A DNA stretch of 64,000 bases. Source: Populus alba. Its lineage: Eukaryota; Streptophyta; Magnoliopsida; Malpighiales; Salicaceae. Positions 34,801 through 46,671 of this stretch are shown here, piece by piece. The translations under genes and the position numbers were made by a program. Every line of letters starts with the position of its first letter. The stretch's first letter is position 1. The notes beneath the pieces were generated by a model. That model saw only the letters and a list, made by a program, of their open reading frames with translations. It searched no databases and was not told the DNA's origin. The stretch is from NCBI RefSeq assembly GCF_005239225.2, contig NC_133287.1:16992519-17056518 (forward strand), written 5' to 3'.

Positions 34801-35938
34801 TGCCAGAATTGGATGATCTGCAATCTCCTGATCAGATCATTGACATGAAAATTTACCAAAAGTAACTTCTGCTCTCGTATCAAGTGAATTAGGAAACCTG
34901 GAATTTGATTGTTATATTACTAGAAAAAACCAAGTTCAAGTAAACTTTGATTGCTTGCTGTTTATGTTGTCACAATTACATAAAGTTTTACCAGCACAAA
35001 AAACCTACACGATAGGAAAAAATATCATATGGCATCCCGGATTTTGTATTGCAGGAAGTTCAATTTCCGATTCCGAAATCAGAAATTCGAAGGCATAATA
35101 AACACACCAAGACTGGAATCATACCTCCACAAATCCATCTCCAAAGTTAATACCATTTCCGAAATACGTGTGCGCAAGGTGCCGGTTCAGGGAAGCCGAG
35201 TTGAACTGCGTCAACACAAAAATCTTGTTTATTCCACTATTGATGCAGTTGCTCATCGGGATGTCTATAAGCCTATAGCACCCTCCAACTGGTACCTGCA
35301 GAATACAATGAACTGCATTATTAAACCTCAAAACTTACAATCTTTACTCATCATCTTCTATGAATCAAACATATTTTCTTACAGCTGGAGTTGCTGCCCT
35401 TCTGGTAAGGGGAAATAGCTGAGTCCCCGCACCTCCGCCTAATATGATTGATGCTACATTTTTTGGGTCTGCTTTTCTTCTCCCGAATCGCGGCGGTTGT
35501 AAGGTCTAACATCAATTAGGAACCGTTCAGGGACGAGTATACTTCAAATTATGATCAAAGTCACACATGTTTAAAAATCAAAATCATTCATATTCAGAAA
35601 CTAAGATGGCTATACTATTCTTATTATAAGAAATTTTGATCATGGAGGATATCAAAGAATGACCAAGGAATGCAAAAATTGATTATATAATTAAATCAAC
35701 TTACCACAGTCTCTTTGCCATTATTTGATGTCAAAACAGCGAAAGCAACACCAGGCTTGAACTTATTGACACTCTTGTCAACTTTCAAGCTTTTTGCAAA
35801 CTGATTGTCCCAAACACTGTTATTGAAACTCCCTCTGATCCTTTCACCCCAAAACTCTTTATCTCCATTGTTAAAACCACCTTTGCTAGTTTTTTCCACA
35901 TGAGTATTAGCCCTCAAAGCCACACAGCAAGAATCCAT
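31874..35938 (-). CDS. APL3: ADP-glucose pyrophosphorylase large subunit, plastidial (APL3-like)
   Basis: Fourteen exons: 35705-35938, 35383-35505, 35125-35295, 34550-34642, 34350-34433, 34207-34262, 34013-34106, 33520-33705, 33170-33250, 32681-32767, 32495-32599, 32293-32399, 32080-32140, 31874-31975. All introns are GT-AG; 527 residues. The enzyme (heterotetramer with small subunits, in plastids) makes ADP-glucose from glucose-1-phosphate and ATP, the controlling step of starch synthesis. Seen: a Ser/Lys-rich N-terminus starting MDSCC, likely a transit peptide (about 1-75); nucleotidyltransferase domain from [12 protein letters not shown] (101-112), with [10 protein letters not shown] and FTEKPKG; left-handed beta-helix domain to the C-terminal DGTVI. 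Gln107 and Thr117 replace the Arg and Lys of catalytic subunits, as expected of a regulatory subunit. The MDSCC start, [11 protein letters not shown] and HHVDS favour the APL3/APL4 group over APL1/APL2. Confidence 0.96.
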
Positions 35939-36454
35939 TACTGCACTCTCACAGGCAGCCCACTAGTGATAATCGCGCGTGATGGATCACAATCAATAAG
36001 TATTTAATTCACTCACCAAAGCACCGCCTACGAATCCCTATAAAAGCTGGGTTCTAAAACCAAGTAACCAAGTAAAGTAAAGATCACGTAAGATAAGTTA
36101 CCAACTATAAATAGGTGAAAATGCAATGACTGTTGTGTCACATGCTCTTACACACTAGAGGAATCGATAAAGTACCAAATCTAAGCAACCAAACAGTCAA
36201 GTTTAACAATATAAAACAAACTTTAAGTGCAACCCAGATAACAGATGCTACCATGAATCGAGAATCTAAAGTAGCAAAATGCAAAAGAATCAAACTTTTG
36301 ACTGAAATAACACATAAAGGATCACATTAGAAAACACACCAAGTGGGCTATCAGGAGGTGGAAATAGGAGTGAACGTGAAGTGATGCTGACACGGGTGGT
36401 TAATATGGCTTCATTGGCTTGTGAATCCTCACGAGAAATCTTGCATTGCATTCT

Positions 36455-36462
36455 CTTTTATA
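36455..36462 (-). promoter_or_regulatory. TATA box candidate of the AGPase large-subunit gene
   Basis: TATAAAAG on the minus strand about 520 bp upstream of the ATG. An acceptor-like CAG at 35943-35941, just before the start codon, and a donor-like GTGTGT near 36339 suggest an intron within the leader, which would explain the long distance. Confidence 0.45.
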
Positions 36463-36539
36463 CCTTAAAAATATTGAATGGGGTCTCTCTCTCTTCTCCT
36501 GACCCTTGCGCTCTCGAGGCCTGTCTAGAGATAGAGATG

Positions 36540-36665
36540 TAAATTATATTTTAAAATAATTTTTATTTAAAAATATATTAAAAAAATATATTTTTTTAAA
36601 AAAATAATTTTGATATTACTACATCAAAATAATTTAAAAAAAAATAAATAATTTTTTTAACTTTT
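36540..36665. repeat. Dispersed AT-rich short element (family 1)
   Basis: It has the family order TTTAAAATAATTTTTATTTAA, AAATATATTAAA, T-rich tract, then TTTTGATATTACTACATCAAAATAA. It lies just upstream of the AGPase promoter. Confidence 0.6.
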
Positions 36666-37125
36666 TTTTTAAATTTAGGTAGATATCGTTTTGGTCTCAC
36701 TGACAAACATCTTTTTTTTTTTCACTTAGTTTGTTGCCTTCATCATTTCTACCTTTCTGTATTCAAGATTTTTCAAGTAAAGTTATCAATTTTGTTATGT
36801 TTTGTCTGAAAATATCTTTTATAATTTTAAAAAACAGAACAATTCGAAACAAATCTCATCTCGCTTAGAATGTTGATCGATTCTAGATTACTCGGTTTCA
36901 AAATTTAGACAAATATCGTTTTGTCATCACTACCAAACATCCTTTTTTTTTTCACTTAGTTTGTTGCCTCCATCATTTCTGCCTTTCTGTATTCATGATT
37001 TTTCAAGCAAAGTTATCAATTTTGTTATGTTTGTGTCTAAAATATCTTTGATGATTTCAAAAAACAGAACAACTTGAAACAAATTTCATCTCGCTCTGAA
37101 TGTTGATCGATTCTGGATTACTCGG
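36666..37125. repeat. Tandem duplication, unit 230 bp
   Basis: Two units (36666-36895 and 36896-37125) share TTCACTTAGTTTGTTGCC, TTTCTGTATTCA and GTTGATCGATTCT at a constant 230-bp offset, with about one difference in ten bases. No coding frame. Confidence 0.85.
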
Positions 37126-37310
37126 CCAACTTCCAGTCAAGATGTTCCAGTTTCATTTTATTTGTTCCCTTCCTTGAATAATATTTTTTTCACCTTTTAT
37201 TTTTTTTAATCTATAATTTTTTTAATTTCATCATTCAACATTTAGTTTATTGGAGATTGGACTTTATAATTTGTTATGATTTGCTTTCTTTGTGGTTATT
37301 TTAGTTTCAT

Positions 37311-37380
37311 GACTCATGTTACGGGTTTAGTAGGTTAGCATAGTTGACTCATGTTACGGGTTTAGTAGGTTAGCATAGTT
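37311..37380. repeat. Perfect 35-bp direct repeat, two copies
   Basis: The unit, starting GACTCATGTTACGGG, occurs twice without change and a third copy begins at 37381 but breaks off after six bases. Perfect identity suggests recent slippage. Confidence 0.9.
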
Positions 37381-37555
37381 GACTCAAGTTTTTTTTTTTT
37401 TGTTTTTTTAATTGACATTTTTTCCAGTCTTATCATTCAACATCTTGTTAACTATGAATTAAGTTTTGTCGTTTGTTTTGATTTGTTTTATATAAAGTTA
37501 TCATAGTCTCATAACCCGTATCACGAGTTTTACAAGTTAACCTTAGTAAAATTAG

Positions 37556-38200
37556 ATCATTTTATTGTGTCATTGTCACCACTCGATTCACGGATCCATT
37601 ACCGGCATAAGCAAGGTCCTCATCCAAGGTTTTATACATATGCGAACCCAAACTTACATACAAATATTTTCCTTGTATAAACAAAACAAAGTTCTACACA
37701 ACATGATATCATAACTAATTTCATAAAATAAATTAAGTATCTTAATACAAGAGTTAATACAAATATCATAATTGTAGAGCACTGACTAGACATAAAAGAA
37801 AAGTACTAATTACAATAAAAAAAAAGGTTATGAAGGTCCAATAAAAACAGTCTACTAACAAGTTATAAGTCTGAAAAAGATATATAATGAGAGGGCGAGT
37901 TCAACAACTTGGTGAATAGATAACTATTAATGTACATACACAAGGTAATACAATAATAAGGAATACACACACACACACACACACACAACTATGGCTTTAA
38001 GTTCTTGCAAGAAAGTTTCTCAAATAGACCATAATAAGAATATCATAAGATAAGGTTTGTCAGAAAATCAAAACGCAATGAGCATGACACTCCGTATTAT
38101 GAGATGATCAGTCGCCATAAGTTGGTGACTCCCCCAGCCAACTAGGGTTCATATACGACGTGCACAAAAATTAACACTACCTTATTAGCATAATTATTCT
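37556..38200. repeat. Decayed LTR-element segment with (AC)n microsatellite
   Basis: 37560-37640 carries CACTCGATTCACGGATCC and a GGTCCTCATCCAAGGTTTTATAC-like stretch of the kind repeated in plant LTR DNA. An AC dinucleotide run occupies 37965-37988. No coding content. Confidence 0.45.
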
Positions 38201-38232
38201 AACTAGCATACCATATATTTAATATATAAGAG

Positions 38233-38424
38233 TCTCATGTTGGGTTACAATAATTTGTTTGTTTATCTTTATGTCTTTTAATAAAAAAAATATTAAAAGT
38301 CAATAATTGACTTCTCTCTATATCTCTAGGTGCGTAAGAGTCTCTTGAGAACCTATCATATTTCTATCATATATATTAAAAGACATAAAGATAAACAAAC
38401 AAATTATTGTAACCCAACATGAGA
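38233..38424. repeat. Perfect 51-bp inverted repeat with 90-bp spacer
   Basis: The left arm 38233-38283 begins TCTCATGTTGGGTTACAA. The right arm 38374-38424 is its exact reverse complement. The spacer is AT-rich with a GC-richer centre (CTCTAGGTGCGTAAGAGTC). Transcription would give a long perfect hairpin. It may be a foldback element or a recent inverted duplication. Confidence 0.95.
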
Positions 38425-38449
38425 TCTAAAAAAATTATCAACTATATAT

Positions 38450-38830
38450 GTATTTGGACCTAACTCGAGAGTGATGAGTCTAACATCTTACCAAACTCAT
38501 AAGTAAATGAGCTCACCGTGTAGCTAAACCCAAAAGTATTGAGTTTGATATCTATTCAAACCTATATGTGTGTGGGCTTAGCAAGTGGTTGAACCCAAGA
38601 GTATTGGGTCTAGTACCTTGCTAGACCCACGTGTACTTAGACCTAGTGAGTGTTGGGTCTAGTACCTCGCTAGACCCACATGTTTTGGGTCCAATACATT
38701 GTGCTAAATGTAAGGATGTTGGACCTGACACCTCTTTAGATCTGTGTGCACTTGGACCTAGTGTATAATTGAACCCAAGAATATTAAGTTTAAAAGTAAG
38801 TCAAACTAATGTCATCTGGACTTGACATTT
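38450..38830. repeat. Degenerate tandem repeat with GGGTCTAGTACCTTGCTAGACCCA-type units
   Basis: Four to six units of about 60-70 bp recur. Each contains a GACCTAGTGAGT-like start, a TATTGGGTCTAG core and a short inverted match within the unit. No coding content. Confidence 0.6.
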
Positions 38831-40440
38831 TATCAAATCTAGATATATTAAGATATTTACATTGTATTTAACTTTAACCTTTTTAGTCATTAGCTTTTAA
38901 GCAGCAAACATATATAGTACACTTGACCATCAATTTTCTTTCAATTCATCTTATTTGCTTACTATGTTTGACTATCCTTTGTTGATAATAATATAATAGT
39001 TGTTTATATGTTCATTAATCAAAATGGTAGTATATGACAAATTTTATGCACAAGGAGAATAAAAAGACGGATCCATTTTCATCCAATTCTCTATGTAGAT
39101 AATAATTACTTTGTTACACGAGATATATGCTAAATGATCCCTTGTTCTTTTTGTATTTGTATCAAGAACAAGAACAAGGAAAAGAAAAACCAGCTAGACT
39201 AGGTTAAAGTTTATCAGCTTGATTGATCGTTCCTATTTTCCAAAGGTGGAATCAAATGACTGAATGGTTCCGCCATGGATGTGGTGTGGATTGATGACAG
39301 GAAGGAACCAGGGCAAATTTTGTTCGGGTCCCATGCAGCAGTGACTGATAAGAGATAACACTCAAAAACAAGAACACACGAGCAAAAGCTAAACGATAAA
39401 GGCTCGATGGAAAAATTTCACGTGGCATGCTCGTGAATTATGAGAACAAGTCCTGCTCACTTGAGATCTATGGGGTGACATTGACATTATATCCTGACCC
39501 CTCCTTTCTCGTCCACAAACTGCCTTGAAAATCCATCGGGGCCCTGTATAGAAGAACCAGAAAACAAAGAATCGCTAATTCTGAAGGTTGAACATGTGAA
39601 AGATAATTTTTTTCAGTTTAAGTGTCATTTACAAACCATCCCTAAGCTGCCCTATGCCACAGATCTCGAGATTAGGGATGTGCTCAAAGAAATTGGAAAT
39701 TAATGCATGAAAGAGGGACCATTTTGTAGGAAGAAAAGTAGTCAACTTTTATGCTAAGTGGCTCGAGCCATTTCCTTTTTGCAGAATGGCATATTGGCAT
39801 TTGGGTATATGGGACCATGTTGCATATATCATCGGATTATACCTCCTCATCCCCACCTTCTTAGAAGAATCCTAACTATTAAAAAAATCATATGCATTAT
39901 TAGAATTACAATATAACAATCAATTTTTTTTTTTTGTTGGTAATATAACAATCAATTGTTAATACAATGCAATAATATAATTGATTTATTAAATTTTACT
40001 ACAACATAATTAATTGATTGAATACAAATGATCGAAATATAAAGTTACATTGCAACAAATCCACGTTAAAAGATCATTGTTGAACAAATATACTTCATGA
40101 AATACCAGAAACGGGAGAGATGAGTTTCTCAATGGGACAGGAAAGATGCTGCCGAGCCCCATCCCTGTTTTCTATTTATGTAATTGGAAAATAATCCTCA
40201 TACCATCCCATCTATCCATTGGGTAATTTTGCAATCCCACCTCTTTTAGGAAGCAGCTTTTGCAAGTCTTGTTTTACTTGACATCGTCAATCTACGTCAG
40301 TATTGGTTAATGCAGCGAATTCTGGTCTCATAATAGTTAAACTAATAAAACCTTGGAGGGAGAGGCAACAAATACTATTCTACTAGTCACAACTAGCGAA
40401 ACCCTTTCTGCTACCCTCCATAACTGAATATTCAAAACCA
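38831..40440. other. Intergenic region, no gene seen
   Basis: 39240-39560 is less AT-rich, but I found no supportable exon chain. 39900-40000 holds a short duplicated AATATAACAATCAATT segment around a T-run. Confidence 0.35.
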
Positions 40441-40840
40441 TGAAACTCTCTAAACTGCAGATTGGCAAATGAACATACGTTTCTTGAGCAGCTTACCAAA
40501 CACCAAAGAAAAAGCTTGTCTCTTGATCAAAACATTAACTTCTAAACTAGCAGCGCAACCTACTTCCACAAACAGCCAAAAAACTGAAAAAGAAGGGCAG
40601 CAGAATGCAATGCCATGCACAGAAGACCAAAACCAGTGGAACAACAAGTGCATAACGCATGGGAGAAAATAATCTAAAGATGCAAAACCAACATCTCAAG
40701 AACTCTGAAAAAATTCATTCAACACAAAAGATAGGAACCTTCTAAAGATTGTTATCACAGTCACATGAATAAAAAGTAATAGCAGTGAAGCTCAGCAACA
40801 TGCTACTGAAAACTAAATAACCCCAAATACAATAAGACAC

Positions 40841-42374
<1,534 letters not shown>

Positions 42375-42497
42375 TGGATCTGTTGATGCGGTGTTAGGCG
42401 AGGGAGGGGGGAAGAGGCTGCTGCTGCTGCAGGGAAGTGGTGAGGGAAATCAGGTAGGCGTTTTGCGTGCGTTGCTGTTATGCAGCAAGTATATATC

Positions 42498-42505
42498 TAG
42501 GGTTT
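42498..42505 (-). promoter_or_regulatory. Telo-box (AAACCCTA) of the RPS25 promoter
   Basis: AAACCCTA on the minus strand, 124 bp upstream of the ATG. Telo-boxes near the start site are a known mark of plant ribosomal-protein promoters, usually paired with site II elements, which are also present here. Confidence 0.65.
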
Positions 42506-42628
42506 CTTGGATTGTTAGCTGAATTAGAAACGACGACGTAGGATTTCATTTTGCCTAATGGGTTTGTTTCAAGCTACGCTTAAAGGACTGTTTTGTTGAA
42601 AAGCTCCGCATATGTTTACTCTAATGAC

Positions 42629-42656
42629 AAGCCCAAGCCCAATAATATTTGGGCCC
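42629..42656 (-). promoter_or_regulatory. Site II-type TGGGCY cluster of the RPS25 promoter
   Basis: Two TTGGGCTT motifs (minus strand, 42629-42644) and a TGGGCC (plus strand, 42650-42655) lie about 130 bp upstream of the telo-box. Such elements bind TCP factors and drive growth-related ribosomal-protein transcription. The function here is inferred from motif and position. Confidence 0.5.
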
Positions 42657-43359
42657 GTATCAGTGAATACTGCTTGGAAAGTGTTATTTCAAAAACACTT
42701 TCTGAGCGTGTTTGTTAATCTGTAAAATATTTTTTTGAAAATATTTTTTAATAAAATGATATTTAAAAAAAAATAACATTAAAAAATTAAATTTATAAAA
42801 AATCGTTAAAAATATGATTTAATATTTTCCTCAGCAATCTTCTCATACACAGAAAACATTATTTTGCAAAAGAAGCTATCTAGCTATTCTAAAAAAAAAA
42901 AAATCAACAAGAAGAACAGGCTGGACATTTGTTATTGTAGTCGAAATCGTATTTTATAAATTTTTTAATTTTTTTTATTTAAAATTAATTTTTAATTTTT
43001 TTATGTTAAAAATAAATTTTTTAAAAAATATATCTTATTTTTATGTATTTCTAAACAAAAAATATCTTGAAAAGTAATTCTTACTATACTTTTAAAACTA
43101 CCAAAATAATAATGTAATCGAATTTTTATTAGTGCACCTTGAACATGAAATTAGCCTAATCTTCCAGCTGCATCTGAGTAAATTTGCTCGCCACATGCCA
43201 CACATTGGTATTTAATTTATCATGGAAGTTAAGGTTGATAAACACAGAAGGCCAACTGGAGTGAGAAAAAACCTGAAAAATCAATTAAATTAAAAAAATT
43301 GAATTTTTTTTTCTTTTTTTGTTAAAATACTACTCAACAGGCCAAAGTAACAATATACT
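42657..43359. other. AT-rich intergenic DNA
   Basis: No gene. Family-1-like AT-rich phrases occur at about 42720-42830 and 42955-43100 but are too decayed to bound. Confidence 0.35.
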
Positions 43360-44300
43360 CATAATCAATGTGTGCTTAGCCATGATAATTTCCTTGATGG
43401 TTTTAATAATAGACAAATTATTTATCCCGGTGAGATGGCTAAAAGCCACAATTTATATTTTTATTCTTCTATTCATTTTGTTTCTAAACTTGAATTAATT
43501 TATTATGATGTCTGGAGACCAAGTTCTATTATTTCTAGCCATGGATCTTGTTATGATATTTGTTTTTTAGATATATTTCTAGATTAATATGAGTATTTTT
43601 TAAAAAAATTAAAATTTTATATTGAGAATATCTTTCTTCAATCTCAAAAATATATTAAACGATATTATAATTCTAAAATTAAAGGGTTTTTTTTTTTTTT
43701 TAACGTGAGTGTCAGGATCAAGTTTGTACGCATCTTGACTAATTCTACAAGCCTTAAAATTAACGATCACATAAATCTTTAATAGTTATCATATGAACAA
43801 CCATAAGATTTGAACCTAAAATCACAAATGGAGTTGAAACGGGCTTAACCTTGCTCACTCCCATTTGTCAAAATCATATTAGGAAGATGTATTTTTAATT
43901 GCAACTTGTATTATTAACAATCTTCCTTGAAAAACACTCAACGGTAAATCACCATTTGAAATAGCTTATAATAAGAAACCTAATAACATGTTCATGGGTG
44001 TTTTCGGTTATCCTTGATGGCCAAACTTGGGAGCTTATAATAAGCATAAAATTGATTTTTGGTCCAAAACTTGCATCTTCTTTATTACAATTTATCTCAC
44101 CACAGATACAAATGCCTTGATTTGGCCACGTGGAAAATTTATGTCTCACGTAATGTCATTTTTTTACGAATCTTTGTTTCCATACCAACAAAGAGTCCTC
44201 TCTCCAAGCTCCTCCTAAACTAGAAATCTCTTCCTTACCATCCTTTTTATCTCACCAGACTGCTCATACAAACACTTCAAGTCTACTCCCATTTTCTACA
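43360..44300 (+). pseudogene. Ty1/copia retrotransposon pol remnant (integrase region)
   Basis: 43372-43587 encodes a copia-type pre-integrase/integrase segment (SSIHFVSKLELIYYDVW is the typical 'FxLVHSDVWGP' region). After an AT-rich interruption (43590-43930), the frame near 43940-44215 resumes with SPFEIAYNKKPN and KIDFWSKTCIFF, matching the integrase C-terminal side, and has an in-frame TGA near 44016. It is therefore a truncated copy with an insertion, a stop codon and frame changes. No LTR was found nearby. Confidence 0.75.
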
Positions 44301-45120
44301 AACCAGCTGCCAGATGATCAAATCATGCCACAAAATCAGCTACACTTGAATGTTTAGCCTACGGACCTTGTTATGCTCAGGTGACACTCCAGTGCACACA
44401 ACCAGTTCCACTCCATATATCTTCAACTACTACTGTGCTGCAATTTCTCAACTATCCGCTCCTCCACATTTCCCAGCTCTCCAGGCTCCAGCATGTCTCT
44501 CCAGATGAGCCCCAATAGCACCATATGATCACTTGATCTTAAGCACGGTCTCTGAAAACCGAAAGCTTCATATGTTGGTATCGCTCACTATCCATTACCT
44601 TAGTGTTTATTGACTAAGGTTGTAAGGATGGAGAGCGACTTGGCCATTCTTTTTGTTGTTTTTGTGTGGAAAACAAACTTTATCTTGGTATATGTAGCTA
44701 GAAATTGGCACTGTTTCATTGTGGGCAGGGGCGATTGGTTCTTGTATGATTATGATAATAATAATAATAAGATTAGAAGTTAGAAAAGAGTGAGCAGGGA
44801 AACCTTATCTCTCCCGATGTCAAAAGAGCGAAAAGCGTCGTCAATGGAATGAAGTACTTGTCACAGGTTAACACGCATGAATATCTCTGGCAAATATTGA
44901 TGAAATGGAGGAGCTAGAATATATCCTGCAAATATTGATAATTACATAAAAATCGTCGACAAGCCCTTCCAACAACATGTCCATTCCCTAATAATCAATA
45001 ATGAAACCTCGCAATTTTGTTAAAATACTGCTCTACAGGCCAAAGTAAACAATATACTCGTAATCCAATCCTGAACCCAGGTATGATTCAAATATAATTA
45101 AAGGCAAGCCTTTGCAAGAA
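44301..45120. other. Intergenic region upstream of the tRNA gene
   Basis: 44300-44560 may continue the copia remnant (Ser/Pro/His-rich codons in plus frame) but is too decayed to assign. A short ATA/ATT run lies at 44754-44772. No gene seen. Confidence 0.3.
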
Positions 45121-45204
45121 CCGACCTTAGCTCAGTTGGTAGAGCGGAGGACTGTAGTAGTAGCTGTAATCCTTAGGTCGCTGGTTCGAATCCGGCAGGT
45201 CGGA
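45121..45204 (+). tRNA. tRNA-Tyr (anticodon GTA), with 11-nt intron
   Basis: The acceptor stem CCGACCT/AGGTCGG closes at 45203 with discriminator A at 45204. The D-arm TAGCTCAGTTGGTAGAGC and T-arm GGTTCGAATCC are canonical. The anticodon GTA (45154-45156) is followed by G37, then an 11-nt intron (45158-45168) at the universal position, leaving a 7-base loop and 5-bp stem. Plant tRNA-Tyr genes always carry such an intron. T-runs follow at 45210-45213 and 45220-45231 as Pol III termination signals. Confidence 0.97.
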
Positions 45205-45729
45205 TGTTCCTTTTGCTAGGCTTTTCCTTTTAGGCCTGGAGAGTTTTTCCTAATGAGCATTTACTTCATCGGCCCAGCCATATGCTTCTACTTTGGGCCC
45301 CACAGAAAGATTGGGCTCATGAATCAATCATGGACCAAAAATATACTCAGCCCACCCTGGTTCAATTAGTAACACCGTAAGTTCCAGGCCCATTACACAC
45401 GCACACAGAGGGTGGTGGGTCTTAAAAGAAAAGGAAAAAAAAAAAAAAAAAAAACTTGGCTAAGGAATAAAATTGAGGAAGAAACACAACAAGTGGAATC
45501 CATCTCATCAATCACCGAATCCAACGTGGTTGATGTTGTGGGCGTGGAACCAAACTAAGGGCATATTAACTTCTTCCTCTTTTTTATTTCTTCAAGTGAC
45601 GTCATATATCACATAGCTACTGATGTCAAGAAATTTGTAACATTTGTGTCACAAAAATATAGGCCGAATCTTTAGCCCCCGTGTCACTGAAACAGCCTCC
45701 ACTCGTATGTACAGCATTGATATTAAAAT
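45205..45729. other. Intergenic DNA
   Basis: No gene seen. Contains a poly-A run (about 45435-45453) and a palindromic TGACGTCA bZIP-type site near 45597. Confidence 0.35.
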
Positions 45730-45845
45730 GGGAGAATATTTTTTATTTAAAACTATATTAGAATAATAACTTTTTTATTTTTAAAATTATTTTTGATATT
45801 AATATATTAAAATAATATAAAAAAATATTTTTAAATAAAAAAATA
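45730..45845. repeat. Dispersed AT-rich short element (family 1)
   Basis: It has AAACTATATTAGAATAATAA, a T-run, AAAATTATTTTTGATATTAA and TATTAAAATAAT in the family order. Confidence 0.6.
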
Positions 45846-46134
45846 GCCAAAAAAAAAAGGAAGGTGGATGTTACATCCACTTGAAAAAGATGACAAGACT
45901 TGGGAATCAATTAATTAAGAGAGCAAAGCGAGCTTCGAGTTTATTTTGATGCCTCGTCTACTCCGAAACCTTTACAAGCAAGAAAAGTTTGCTTTGTTAA
46001 CATCGTAAAAAGAAAGATTATGCTTGGGATTCGAAGTTCCTTGCTTTGAGCTCCAAGGATCCCCTTCCATTTCGATTTATTTGTTAGTGGCCACGTCTCC
46101 ATCTTCAATTTAATAAAAACTCAGATTCTATTGT

Positions 46135-46265
46135 TTTTTTTGTGTTTTAAAAAAATTTTAACTTCAAATTATTTTTTTTTGTTTTTTTAAAATCATTTTA
46201 TGTGTTATATCAAAAATAAATTTTAAAAAATAAAAAAATATTATTTTAATATATTTTTAAACCCC
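46135..46265. repeat. Dispersed AT-rich short element (family 1), reverse orientation
   Basis: It contains AAAATCATTTTATGTGTTA, ATCAAAAATAAATTTTAAAA and ATTATTTTAATATATTTTTA, the reverse-complement order of other copies. Confidence 0.55.
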
Positions 46266-46637
46266 TTATAAATAATATTATTATTGTTTGCTCGATCCGC
46301 TATTGTTGTCTCTTTCTTTGTTACGCTCTAAATAATAGAGCATATGGAGCCCAGAGATCTAGGCCCATTTTAAGTTAAAGTGAACCCCAATAATCAATTA
46401 TTTTACTTGGCTGTCAGGTGGTTTTTTTTTTTAAAAAAAAAAAAAACTTTTCCTCTTATTATTTATTTATTTACTTTTTTTTTTATTCTAATAAGACAAA
46501 CTTGGACCAATCTCATGAAGGAAAAAAGAAAAGGAAAGGAAACTCCCGCTTGGTCCTTTTGAGGCACGTCGTTTCTGGGCAGCAAAGGCAAGTTTTATGT
46601 CAAATAAAGGTGATTAGGACTATTCATTCATTTATCC

Positions 46638-46638
<1 letters not shown>

Positions 46639-46670
<32 letters not shown>

Positions 46671-46671
46671 A
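46639..46671. repeat. (AAT)n microsatellite
   Basis: About eight AAT repeats followed by AAAT repeats. The neighbouring 46266-48700 holds no supportable gene and includes several A/T tracts and a GA run at 47726-47741. Confidence 0.85.

Noticed and set aside
43949..44149. 66-codon minus-strand ORF
   Set aside because: It is the antisense of the copia integrase remnant.
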